From assembly GCA_900239685.1 (NCBI GenBank), contig OENT01000664.1, positions 23,559 to 87,558 on the forward strand: 64,000 nt of DNA. Reading direction: 5' to 3'. The first letter of the stretch is position 1; each line of letters starts with the position of its first letter. Positions 52,401 through 63,889 of this stretch are shown here, in pieces. The notes beneath the pieces were generated by a model, which did not search any database, had not been told where the DNA came from, and saw nothing but the letters and a program-made list of their open reading frames with translations. Made by a program: the position numbers and the translations under genes. This DNA comes from Rotaria macrura (taxonomy: Eukaryota > Rotifera > Eurotatoria > Philodinida > Philodinidae).

Positions 52401-55400
52401 ATTTCGAAGTATTTGCAAATGTATGATTCAATATTTACACAATGCCTTGCATTGATTGATAGAAAGATTCATTTATTTATTTAGCACGTCAAAAATATTT
52501 TGAACGAAAAGAAAATGAACAAAATGATACTATTGATATGACTCAAAGAAAAGCAAAACCACCATTAAATGTGCATGATAAAAATCGCCAATTAAGTGCA
52601 CGTCAAAATGTTAATAGGAAAGATCAAAATGCTCAACGGTCACAATTACTAAATTTAGCAATGGATTGGAATTGTATTGAAGTTGCCAAAGAATTAATTT
52701 TACAAAATTCTTTAGATAATATTTTGGTAAGAACAAAATCTAACACGCAAAAATAGTTTAGGCCTTGAAGATTTGAATTAGCTTTTGAACTTGTCCAAAA
52801 ACGAAATAAACTATAGTTTATTTCAAGAGTGACATCTGTTTCTCCAAAATTCCATTTTTAGTGTCCAACTCAGAGATCGAGAGAACAAGCAATATAGTAC
52901 CAGGTGAAATCTTTTTCAGTGCCGATTTAATATTCCTATTTAGGGGTGCAACAAATCTTTAATGGATTTGGGATTTGTTACCAAATCTCCGAGGTTTGGA
53001 CTTGGATTTGGTATTGGTTTCTGGATTTGGGGTATAGTTAGAACTGAGTTCCTAGCTGTGGATTTCGTCAATATTTGGATCACAGGATTGTTTATATTAC
53101 TTTTTTCAGCTTAGATTTGGGATTCGGGATTGGTGATACGTTTGGGATTTGGGGTTTGGACTTGGATTTGGGTTTGGGTCTTAGATTTGGATTTGGACTT
53201 GGGATTTGTTTCCGATCTAACATCAGTCAAATTTTGTAGTTGTGCTACATTGAAACCAAATCTCAATCCCAAATCCAAATCCCAAACACAAATCCTACCC
53301 AAATCCTACCCAAATCCTAACCATAATGATACAGACCAAATCCCAAATCCAAATCTAAGATACAAATCCAAATCCAAACCCAAATCTATACCAAATCTAA
53401 ACAATTTTATATCAGCCTCTAAGAATTAATACTCTTCTCTCCCTTTTAAGACTTTATATTAAAAATTCTCATCAGATTTGGACAATTAAAGACCAAGCCC
53501 AAACCCAAACCAAAATCCAAATCTCAGTCAAGAACAAATCCAAATCTATTTGCACCAAATCCCAAGGCCTTGGATTTGTTGCACCCCTATTTCTATTTGA
53601 CAACAATAAATGATCTATGCATTTCTTTTGCTTCGCTAAGACTTTTAAATCAAAGATTCTTTTGAATCGATAGTTGAGATTTCCATCAACTGGATGCATC
53701 ATCACAACTTTATAGATATAAAACGAAAGATAGACCACAACATTCTGATAAGTATTCCGCATTACATTTTATCATCTTACGAAAATTTGGATTGTAATTC
53801 ATTGTAGAATTATTCAGTATCGTATTTGTTTTTTTAATCATTCGCTTGTCTTCATGCTAGTGACTATTCAAAAGAAAGTTTCATTTTATGGATTATTGTT
53901 TATTCTGATACCACATTTTCCAGATATCTTCCTCTCATAGTTTATCTATGACATATATTTACATTCGATAGAAGTTAAATGCTTGAGTCATTGCAGTACA
54001 TTGAACAAAGAATGATATTTGATGTTTCAAGAAATTTGAAAAATATTACATCAAATAAGTTTTTTATTCGTCTTTTTTAGAACAAAGAACAAGCTTTTAT
54101 TAATGCATTAACTAAAGATTTGCCGACATTTGTACAGGAATTTCTTAAATTAGGCATTTATCCAAGTGAAATATTCTTTCCTGGTGATGAGTTTTTTACG
54201 GGCGAATTCCGATACAGAAAGTTTTTTAAATCCTTATATACACATAATGCTATGGTATGTAAATTATTTTATCGAATAAATTTATGAATTTTGTTTTCAT
54301 ATATAATTTCAGAATAGTAGTAAAACTCATTTACGCTGGTTTATTGAAACCGAAAATGAGCCTACTGACGAGGATATGATGCAGATTGTTGATCTCAATA
54401 ATATTCTTGCTAATCTAGTCGGCGATTATATGCATAAATTATATTTTAACAATGAAAATCGTGAAAATAGATATCGATCCTTGTGGGGTTTGACCGAGCA
54501 GAATATTGAACAAAATCAAATCGATGTTCATACTGTTGAATCGGACAAAAATCGTATCCAGGCAGATCGACAAATTATCGAAGATTATACAATGCGAGAT
54601 TTATTTCTATGGTCGATACTGATGAATCATATTGATATTGCTAAAGTGCTTCTATGTTATGCTAAGTATCGCATATGTGCTGCATTGATAGCAACAAAAA
54701 TTTTAAAGCAATATCATAAAAAAGCGACGCATGGAGAATTAAAAGATAGTTATATGAAGAATGCAAATTATTTTGAACAATATGCTATCGATTGTATAAA
54801 ACAATGTGAAAAGAATGATCCCGATCAAGCATGTCAAGTAGTTTTGCAACGTATTGAACTCTATGGAAATGTAACATGTCTTCAAGTATGATGAATTATA
54901 TATGCTGTTTTGTTTATAATTTTTAATGTATGTCAAAGGTTGCTTCTGATGCTAATGATAAATTATTCATTGCAACATCGACTTGTGCTCAAGCTATGAC
55001 TAATGTTTGGTATGATAAAATTCATCCCGAACAATCAAGAAAACGTAATAATTTGTCGATGATTGTTGGTTTTTTGTCCCTTGGTCTTTTGGCCCCATTT
55101 TTTGTTACTTATCGACAAGCTCCACAGGTTCGAATTTTTTTTCTCATGTAAACTCGTGTGAATTCATTTCGACATCTCATTTTAAACAGAACTATTTCTA
55201 CTCGTACATATAACGAATGAAACATTTCTTGTCTAAATTTTTCATTGCAAGTTAATCGAAAAATATATTGACGTTGATTCAAAGCGCAATAAATTGTACT
55301 ATATTTTGGCGAATAAAAATTAGAATATCTGTAGATTTTTTCTCTCAAAAAGAAACGCTATGGCAATCTGTGAATAGAAGTCAAGTTTTTATTGAATTTA

Positions 55401-58400
55401 TGTTTTAATCAATCAAGACAAATGAGATACTATTCAGATATATCAGTTCAAACTAATAGTAACGGGACAAAGATCACATCTTTCTTTTCTTGGATATAGG
55501 AAGGAAATGTTTTTTTACCAAAAGATAGAGTCTCTTTCGAATCATATACAACATATTTTCCTCATGCATCCTTCTAACTGTGTACGATTTTTAATTGTTG
55601 CACATCTCTAAATAAAAAAAATATTCGAGCAAAATAATTGCGATTTTTCTACACATTCATCAAACGTATCTTGTAGAATAACGATTATATCAATTGTTAG
55701 TGATTCATCAAAAATAAGACTCTGATGTAAAAGCACATGCTTATTAAAATTTGCTACTGTCTTGTAAATTATTTTTCACTGAAAATTCTGTCTTTTGGTA
55801 GAAAGATTTTTCTTTAAGTACTTATGTTTTTAGCCAAGAGACAAAGGCTTCGACAAATGTTTCATTCCTTCTTATTATAATAATTCCATTCATTTTATGT
55901 ATCAACTAGATAGACTAAACTTTGATTCGACATACAATAAATGTAATAGAAATGATACTACTTAGAAAGAATTAAAGTTGCTCTTTTTTATTACATTCAT
56001 CGAAAATGCTAATTTTTAAACAATTGATAATATTTTCTTTTTACTAGAGACTCAAAGACGAACCATTTAGTCGATCGTATGTAACTTGAAGAGTAAATTT
56101 CAGATAAAATTTCGATCAATATAATTTTGTATTTAGATTACAATCCTATGGAATAGATTACTCTGATCCGTTTCCACTTGAATATCCTCGTTACACGAAA
56201 ATATTACCTTTCAGTCAATATGTGAACCGAGTGAAAAATTTTCATCAATCTTTACGAATGAAGTATTTCTATCATTGTGTATGTATTAAAGAAAAATTTT
56301 CGTGAAATGATTCGTTTCTTGTTAAATTATATCAATTGAATCTGTTTTAGCTATCGTATATCTGTTTTCTATTACTATTTTCGTACACACTTTTATTTAA
56401 TTTTCAACCACCAAAGGCTGATAGTCCATCAATCTATTGGACTGAAATCGTAACAATTATTCTTGTTTCGTGTATGTTAGTTGAAGAAATTCACTATGTA
56501 AATATGGCTACCTCGTTGCATTCAATACCAACAAAAAACAATCCGTTTTCATTTACATTTTAGTTTTCGACACTAGACGATTTAACTTTGCCAGGAAAGT
56601 TTCTCAATTATTTTCGTAATTTATTGAAAATTATGACTCTGGCTGGTTTCGTGTTATTCTACATTGGGTTAGTTGTACGATTTGCACATGCAAGTACAAA
56701 TGATGAATTTATGATAGCTAGGTAAGATTCTCTTTCATGACGATGAAAGAACAGTTCGAGAAGAAACTCTATCAACCAAACTTGAGCGTTACCTAACTAA
56801 ATTAACGTAAAATAGTAGTATAGTATAACACGTTATCTATGAGACTGTAGAATGTTGTCGCGTTGGCAAGTTTTGAACTTATGCTTGGCTTCGACATCAT
56901 GCTATGGTTAATGAAAGGTTTTCACGAATCTAAAGCATTACACAGAATATGAACGATAATTTCACTGATTATTTAGATACAAAAGCTAGTACATACTACG
57001 TACTACTGAAGCTGCTATTTCGACAATTAGAATATTTGCCACGATATTAATTAACTTTTGAGTTTCTTGTATCTATTTAGAGTGATAATGGCTATTGATC
57101 TGGAAATATGGTGGCTTCGTTCTCTTTCATTTGTGATTGTGGTACGTTTTCTTGGGCCACACATTGTAGCCATTGGGAAAATGGTAACTAAAGTTTACTT
57201 GAAAATTCCTCTGAAACATATCTGTTTTTGTTGTACAGCTTAAAGATCTTCTGTTCTTTATGTGTATCATATTTATTGTCATGGCTGGTTATGGTGTTGC
57301 TTCACGTTCAATGGTTTATTTTCCAAATTCTGATAGATTTAACGAGACTGATATCGACACTACATTTAGTGGTCAAAGTATATTTCGTCAAATTGCATAT
57401 CCAGTTTATTATTTGATGTATGGAGAATTCGGTAATGAATTATCTGATCTTGATGGTAAGTAAATAGTACAGGTCTATATTTTGGAGCTATATTAGATCA
57501 CGCTAAGATTTTCTTGTGATTCTTTTTTGCAAGAAGAATTTCAACTAGTTCAATTAATCAAATCATTTTATACGATGAATTTCAAAATGAAAATTAAGTT
57601 GTAGTTGAATACATCATGCCTTTTCATTTGAAAAAACACTGAAAAAAATAGTCATCTTACTATGACGGTCACAATGCATGAAACAAAAGTGGAAACCTAT
57701 TTGTATTGCTATCTTCGGCTTCGATGCATATGCTGATAGTGAATCATTCAGAATATTCAATAATGATTTGATTATAATGTGCAGTCCGTAGTAGACATAA
57801 GGATACCAATAAACCAACGAAGGAAACTTCCTATATGATAAATTCTCACTTGAGATGAGTTTTATTCGACTAGATAGACCTTATTTGTGTGTATGGAAAA
57901 TGATATACAATCATTTATATCCATGGATTTCTTCCAGTCTCCTTTAATATCAGAAAAATTAACAAATAAAATATGATGAAATCTCTGTGTAATCGTGCGT
58001 CATTCAAATCGAACGAATTCCTACCATTAATTATATCATACTTGAGTATGCGATTCTCTTCTGCATGTCATTAGAGTGGAGCATAGTGACAACTTTCTTA
58101 TGAGTCGCATTTCAACGGTAAGACAGTGTCAGCTCAAATAAACCTATAATATGAACATTCTTATGCTTTAAAATAATGAAATATTGCCCGTTGAATATCC
58201 TGTATAATATCCAGCGTGACGCGAGCATTGTAATCACTTATCTATCGTGTTGTTTATACTTTAATGCACATTCAATGATAATAATCCTAAAATATACTTT
58301 CTTATACAATCGTTGATGGTTTTGTTTTGATAGAATATTCAAATACTGTTTGGTCGATTTCAACACATGTGTTACTTGCTATTCATATGCTTTTTGTCAA

Positions 58401-59196
58401 TATCCTACTTACTAATTTGCTGATTGCTATGTTTAGGTAAGTATTTGATCAGATAGATAGTATTTATGAATGATGTAATGTTTTTTCTTTCTTCAAGTAA
58501 ACGATTCGATCAAGTATACGAAGATACAAAAAATATTTGGCATTCCCAGCAATATTTATTTACTCGTGAATATTATACACGTTCACCTTTCTTTCCACCC
58601 ATAAGTCTTATTTACGATTTGTATCACCTATGTCGTATTGTATTTTTTACTATACGACGCGTTTGTTTGAAAAGATCAGCCGATCGTCGAGCTAGAGTAT
58701 TCAGTAAGTTGAACCTTATGATTGTTCAATTCTCTGAAATGTTACTATATTGTATAGAAATGATTCCTAAAAATAAAGATATTATTAGAGATTGGTATGA
58801 ATTTGAAAGTGCATCAACCTATGAATATGCATATAACGAAGCGAAAATATTAAAATCTACATTAATAACGTAAGTTTTCGAAAAGATACAAAGAAATAAA
58901 GTGATTTCTCTGTATCATCTAGCTCAAATATTGGATCAGATCTTCGTAGTAATGAAAATAGAGATGATATAAATGATACTATAAACGATTCAAATAGTTC
59001 AGCTTATGATATCCGCCAAATACAAGATGATCTTACAAAATTAAATCAATCCTTTGAAGAAATTAAAGTACAATTAAAAACCTTAATTGATGTAAATGAG
59101 TTCTTATTGATGATAAAATTTTCATGTTTGTTTGTTTTTATTTTTCTTTATTTAGAAATCCTAGGTGATGAAAATATCGAATCGAAAATGATATAA
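49500..59196 (+). CDS. TRPM-family cation channel (about 1373 aa)
   Basis: Exons: 49500-49532, 49611-49693, 49765-49912, 49973-50153, 50199-50374, 50439-50637, 51659-51753, 51806-51984, 52043-52084, 52158-52420, 52485-52726, 54081-54254, 54313-54885, 54939-55127, 56048-56076, 56137-56278, 56351-56497, 56564-56721, 57081-57183, 57239-57455, 58334-58436, 58498-58869 and 58923-59196. The sum is divisible by three with no stop. The N-terminal SLOG/TRPM homology region reads PKPRLIMPIIGGAKYF, WLITNGYNIGIVQLVG, VVTIVVEGGRETI and VIIIEGSGRVADFF. Helical repeats (LDWNCIEVAKELI-like) follow. Six membrane segments start near residue 917. The pore is YLMYGEFGNELSD, with the acidic GE of TRPM filters; S6 is HMLFVNILLTNLLIAMF; the TRP helix is NIWHSQQYLF. 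A coiled coil ends the protein; no NUDT9 or alpha-kinase domain. Expected: a Ca-permeable plasma-membrane channel. The 5' exon and last splice are uncertain. Confidence 0.93.
52941..53589. mobile_element. hAT-like hairpin element of GGATTTG iterons in a TRPM intron (649 bp)
   Basis: The terminal inverted repeats are TAGGGGTGCAACAAATC (52941) and its complement ending at 53589. They are flanked by TTCCTATT and TTTCTATT, a 7-of-8 match consistent with an 8-bp target duplication. The left half is made of GGATTTGGG-type words and the right half of their complements, so the whole forms one large imperfect hairpin with its centre near 53220. It sits wholly inside the 1.35-kb intron 52727-54080 of the TRPM-like gene. 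No transposase frame. Confidence 0.8.
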
Positions 59197-59700
59197 TTTT
59201 ATGTTCTGTTCGTACATAAGCATGATCGAATGTATTGCTACTGATTATAGTTTGTTTGAGTTTGGAACATTTAATTTTTTTAACTATGTTAAAACTTTAC
59301 ACCAAAATAAAATTCATGTGCAATGAAAAATCGGTACTTCTTCAGAATAGTCACACTCTAACAAAGAAGAGAGGAAAGGAAAAAGAATTTATTGGTCATT
59401 TCATTGTTAGGGTGTGACCATTCTGAAGAAGTACCGAAAAATCGAAACTAGGCTTTCAGGCAAGATCGAGAATGTCTTATAAGATCGGTTTTGTCGAGCG
59501 TTCAATTTTTCATTTTTGATACTCCCTCGACTGAAGAGAGGAGACCATGCGAAATAAAATAGTTTGCGGAGTTGTTTATTTGCGTGGAGTCAAAGATCAA
59601 TCATATGAAATACATATTTATACAATGTCTAGAGTGCTGAATTCACCCAATCCGATGTTTTTCTCATCAGAACACCAACCAATACAAGTTTTTGCATCCA
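59197..59700. other. 3' flank of TRPM gene and non-coding sequence
   Basis: An AATAAA-like signal near 59306 could end the TRPM transcript. The stretch also holds the small inverted-repeat element at 59331-59437. The open frame beginning at 59547 runs into the next foldback element and looks accidental. Confidence 0.5.
59331..59437. mobile_element. Miniature inverted-repeat element (about 107 bp)
   Basis: Arms of about 34 bp, starting TCGGTACTTCTTCAGAAT on the left and, on the right, its complement ending at about 59437. They match except at two positions, and surround a loop of about 38 bp that is purine-rich on its left side. No coding capacity. It has the size and structure of a MITE. No clear target duplication was seen. 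Confidence 0.75.
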
Positions 59701-60028
59701 CCCAGGAGAATCATTCCGACCATTGGATCCGATCATGTTTCTATCGGAGTTTCTCTAATCCGACGAAATCCCATCAGATTCCTGGTTGCGATCCGAGATT
59801 CGGATCCCTAGTATTGGATTTTATCGAATCCTACTATCGGAATCCGATTGGATTTCTTGGTATGATAAAACAGGCCTCCACTATTGGGATTAAATGCTAA
59901 TTCGAACACAAATAAGAAAATAGGTTTCTTCCGTCGGATCCGTTACTGTTTCCACAACCCGGATCCCTATAAGATTTCATCGGATCGTAGGATCCGATCG
60001 GATTCGGTATCGGATTCATTCACCTGGG
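59701..60028. mobile_element. CCCAGG-ended foldback element, GGATCC-iteron type (328 bp)
   Basis: The ends are CCCAGGAGAATCATTCCGA (59701) and, inverted, CGGATTCATTCACCTGGG (ends 60028). Flanks are CA and CG. The interior is packed with GGATCCGATC, CGGATCC and ATCCGA words in both orientations (roughly a dozen), making a GC-richer palindromic block. No convincing coding frame. Ends match those of the elements at 35802 and 60397. Confidence 0.7.
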
Positions 60029-60396
60029 CGAAATTCAATCAATTAAATGTTTTTAGCTGGCTCTCTAGTAGAGAGTCACTAGTACTTGTAAAAAGTTTTA
60101 AGATCAGCTCGACAAAACGAAAATAACGGTTGTGTTCAAGTAAAGTCTGATTGATTGAGCATCTAAGAGATACTTGGGGGTCAATCTATAGATTGTCACG
60201 CAACTTTGGGTAAAATGCTGCAGAGCAAGTATTCAATGTTCCAAAACATAATCAAAGAACTTTAGAGGATCAGATTTCAGTGCTATAGACGAGAATTTCG
60301 GCATGATACATATTAGCGGCGAGTCAGTTGTGGGCCACAACTTGTGGCACCCTGAATGGACACTGACAACCGATGAGAAGGCAATGTTTGTAACTG

Positions 60397-60824
60397 CCCA
60401 GGTCGATCATTCCGGATGTTCGTAACGACGTCGGAAACAGCGAAAAACGGCGCTATTACGCGCCGTAATCCGTCAGCCCGTTTTATGATCCGCCGTTTAG
60501 TGCAGTAAACGATCATCGTTTTGACAAGAAACGGTCATCGTTTTGACAAGAAACGGTCATCGTTTTTCGCCGTAAAACGGTATTCCGAAAAACGGTCTCC
60601 ATACAATATCGTGCAATATTATAAAATATTGCTTCTCACATTACTTTCGGAATACCGTTTTACGGCTAACATACGGCGAAAAACGATGACCGTTTCTTGT
60701 CAAAACGATGATCGTTTACTGCACTAAACGGCGGATCATAAAACGGGCTGACGGCTTACGGTGCGTAATAGCACCGTGTTTCACCGTTTACTGTCGTTTA
60801 CGACGCCGTTTTCTTTGACCTGGG
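60397..60824. mobile_element. CCCAGG-ended foldback element, AAACGGT-iteron type (428 bp)
   Basis: The ends are CCCAGGTCGATCATTCCG (60397) and, inverted, TTTGACCTGGG (ends 60824), each flanked by TG. The two arms, about 190 bp each, are near-complementary for long stretches (for example CAGCCCGTTTTATGATCCGC against 60725-60754). The words AAACGGT, CATCGTTTT and CCGTAAAACGG recur. In the left arm a 22-bp unit starting TTTTGACAAGAAACGG is tandemly duplicated (60519-60540 and 60541-60562), but occurs once in the right arm. The centre near 60600-60650 is AT-rich. No coding capacity. Confidence 0.8.
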
Positions 60825-61894
60825 TGGAAGCGAAAAGGACTGTTTCAATAAAGGGCGCGAGAAAAACATTTCATGTCTCGGTATAAGTACCGAATACGGA
60901 AAGAAAAGTCTAAAGAACAGCATTGCACCTATAGTTTAGAATTGATCTTTTAGAGTTCGTGCTCTTCTATATCGTTTGTTTTCAAAATTTAGAGAAGCGA
61001 GTCGAGTGCACACCCATACCTGCACCGATCGATTATGTAATTAATTATTATAAAAAAATATGTTATCTTATTTTGAAAATCATCGATAAAACATGGATTA
61101 AGAGTTATTGGTTGTGCAGCATTAAGAAAGGACCAATCAGATTTTTCGGTTGCTTCGGTCGTCGGTTTCAACATCTGCCAAATTTTATTACCATAAAGAT
61201 GTAATCAATATACTTTCAAACAACTAGGTGCTAGGGACTTGTTTAAAATCATTTCATGGGTGATAGTGCTGAGGTTTGATGACAGTATGTTGTGACTACG
61301 TGTCCAACAACGGGTACTTCTACACGACGTGTACCGCTTAGGGCATTGTATACACTAGAAAAATAATGCGGCATTAATTTCGAATTAAATATATGTGGGT
61401 CTACACTTATAAGTATAATGCATCAATCAGAACTGAGAAGTGGGCATTATGATGCAATCGGAATGAATAATTCTAGGGCGTGCTCACGAAACGTTTTCGT
61501 CTGCGTCTTTCTTCGGTTCATTTAGCGTGTTGAAAGGATCTATCTAACCATAATATGACCCGCTCCCTCTGCCCCTCATATTAGAAGAGCCCTTTGAGAA
61601 AAAAAAATTGAAAGGCGTGTTACAAGACCCTGGTCATCTATTTGAGAAAAGACAGCTTTCTTGGGGCATCCATATATCTTCAATTTAATATTTTACGACG
61701 AATGTTTTCACAAGTACTTTTAGACATATATTTTAAATGAAGAGGAGTAACATTGGTTGCTTGCATCTATGAAAGAATAGAAAGACTTGAAAATAATTTT
61801 GCTTTGTTCTTTCTGGCTGAAAGGAGAGAGAGAAAGACACAAAGAACATGTCTCTTAATGCAATGAATAACAAACCAAATGTCAACGAACCACG
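60825..61894. other. Non-coding stretch
   Basis: About 1 kb with no supported gene. A frame at 60959-61204 has no recognisable motif and looks accidental. No structured repeat was identified. Confidence 0.4.
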
Positions 61895-63078
61895 ATAATA
61901 TGCATTGATTACCCTTCGATGATTATAACAATTGTGCTAATTCATCAAATGGATCTCAAGTTGATGAGTCTATTGAAGTAGTTTCAAACGTATATGAAGC
62001 TGAAAATGATATGATTGATTTAATAAAAGATTTAGTTCTGGTGATGAAACAGACCTTAATGATAATAATAATGATCAAAATTGTTCTATATTCGATGATG
62101 TTTGTTCACAATCGAATTCTGATGAATCAGATGATAATTCACAGTACTTTCATACATCCACTGCATCTTTATCCTTTCACTTACCATCGGGGACAAGTAA
62201 TACCATTGGATTAGATCGTAATAGGATGCCAACAATGTCACCTGTAATGGTCCGAGAGGGAAAAGCTTGCTGCTCTAGCGTCATTTAAATCTAACAGTAG
62301 TAAACAGGCCTCGGAAGGGGCCATTTTATCATGGCTCGACCCGACCCACAGCGGACTTTAAATATTAAAAGCCCGCCCGGCCCGGCCCGAGCCATGTTAA
62401 CTAGAAACAATCTTTAGATTCATCGAAGAAAAATATTTAATTTAACAGAATTGAAACATTCATTTAATCTAATGGTAGTACGACGTAATATTAAATGAAT
62501 TTTTGCCGGAAAAGAGTATAATTCAATCGAATTAAAAGAACAATATAATAGTAAATCAATTGATCACCTAAAAAAATCAATTTAATAGAATTGAAACATG
62601 CAAACAAATACAAATTAATATACAATTCCTTTCAAAAACCTGTTGGTTGGATAACTAAACCAATTATAATTCAATCTAATGTATATCGATAAAATAAAAC
62701 ACTTATTATTCCAATTGCTAGCGATATTTATATAAGGCAATAGAAAAATCTTCATCGAAATTCGGCCCGGGCGGCCCAACAAAAAAGCAGGCCCACCTGG
62801 CCCATCTAAAATTTTCTTTGGGCCGGGCGGCCCATTTCGAGGCCTGGTAGTAAACATCTTTAAACAACAGCTCAATTACAAAATGGTTAAAATGTGAAGA
62901 TGAATTAGAAAATATTTCAAAAAATATAAAATGTTACCTGTTATTCGATCCTACATCTCCTAATTCGTTATTATCAATGAATGATTATTACATACAGTAG
63001 ATCGTATTGATATTGTTGCTGAAGTAGCTGCCGGACAACGACGAACTCAAGCTACGTTACAGCTAGCGAAACAATGAA
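61895..63078 (+). pseudogene. Decayed gene, unidentified, interrupted by a hAT-like element
   Basis: Coding-like stretches occur in successive frames. About 61915-62030 encodes an acidic stretch with SSNGSQVDESIEVVSNVYEA. It then shifts to FSSGDETDLNDNNNDQN and FDDVCSQSNSDESDDNSQ, and shifts again to KLAALASFKSNSS at the insertion point (62304). After the insertion the frame is broken by several stops until VDRIDIVAEVAAGQRRTQ ahead of a TGA at about 63078. The Ser/Asp/Asn-rich first part and helical last part suggest one former gene. I recognise no family. Breaks: at least two frameshifts, several stops and a 542-bp insertion. An alternative is a multi-exon gene with short introns, but the stops near 62880-62990 argue against that. 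Confidence 0.45.
62305..62846. mobile_element. hAT-like non-autonomous element with GGCCC-rich ends and exact 8-bp target duplication (542 bp)
   Basis: The ends are CAGGCCTCGGAAGGGGCC (62305) and, inverted, GGCCCATTTCGAGGCCTG (ends 62846). Both are flanked by GTAGTAAA (62297-62304 and 62847-62854), a perfect 8-bp target-site duplication. The subterminal blocks are built of GGCCCG and GCCCGGCC words on the left and GGCCGGGCGGCCC on the right; the interior is AT-rich and non-coding. CAGG-type ends and 8-bp duplications are the signature of the hAT superfamily. Confidence 0.85.
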
Positions 63079-63889
63079 CATAATCAACATTTGGAAAAAT
63101 AAAAAATAAGATCGTTGTTTTATTTATTCATTATTTATTTTTTGATTATTCAACGAAACGAAACGACGAAAAGCTACGGAAATTAGAATTAGAATGTTTT
63201 TCCACAAGTTTTAAGAGTGTAAGTGCGCGTCTTCTCTTCATACGCATGTACACACCCATATGTCATACTTATGGCATAAAAAACTAGGCAAAGTGCCTTT
63301 AATTTCTTTCTCTTGTTCTTCTAAACGATTCATAATTTCTGACTGAAGTTTTTCGGTCAATTTTTTCGTGAATGTTGCGTCTTATGACATATAATTGTGG
63401 ATAAATCAGTGGTATATCGAAGTTATTTAAAGCTGCTTCAAGTTTTCCTTGATATTCTTCTCATAAAAATCAATCGTCTAATCAAAAAGGGTTCAGTTAA
63501 AATATCGATATTTTTACACATGCCACGTACATTCAGTTTTGAATGCAAGTGTATGCAATGAGAAACATACAAATCAAATATATTGAAACAATTTACTTTC
63601 AATTCGACGAAATTTTGTTAACCACCGGTAGACAAATTGTACCTATTCATAGGTTCTTGCAGAATATCTTCATATGCTACTATTTTACTATTATTTTCCT
63701 AAAGGATACGAGTACGAAACAAGTAGCGCGACGTTACCGTCGCTAACCCTCTACTGAAAGGATTCGATGTTCTTGAACAAAGGGTACTAGAGCAAGAAGA
63801 CATATGACAGGATTCGCTCATACTCAAGTGAAAGAAAAAAATTAAAAGGATAGTGAATCATCCAAAAAAATCGAATCTCTCGATAGTCT
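63079..63889. other. Non-coding stretch with gene relic
   Basis: Apart from the minus-strand relic at 63278-63461 no supported feature. The plus-strand frame at 63543-63746 has no recognisable motif. Confidence 0.4.
63278..63461 (-). pseudogene. Minus-strand gene relic with a frameshift
   Basis: The minus strand reads EEYQGKLEAALNNFDIPLIY in one frame and then, after a shift near 63385, DATFTKKLTEKLQSEIMNRL followed by EEQEKEIKGTLP in another. Both halves have natural helical composition and are each closed by stops if read alone. The family is not recognised. It may be a former exon of the minus-strand gene whose end lies at 63890-64000. Confidence 0.35.

Noticed and set aside
53111..53762. 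Several open frames on both strands rich in Asn, Pro, Lys or Trp, Gly, Leu
   Set aside because: They are translations of the GGATTTG iterons of the hairpin element and its complement.
59547..60126. Two overlapping plus-strand frames (117 and 80 codons)
   Set aside because: They run across the GGATCC-iteron foldback element; the Ser/Arg/Ile pattern comes from the repeats.
60313..60727. Frames on both strands within the AAACGGT foldback
   Set aside because: Near-symmetrical translations of a palindrome; no coding meaning.
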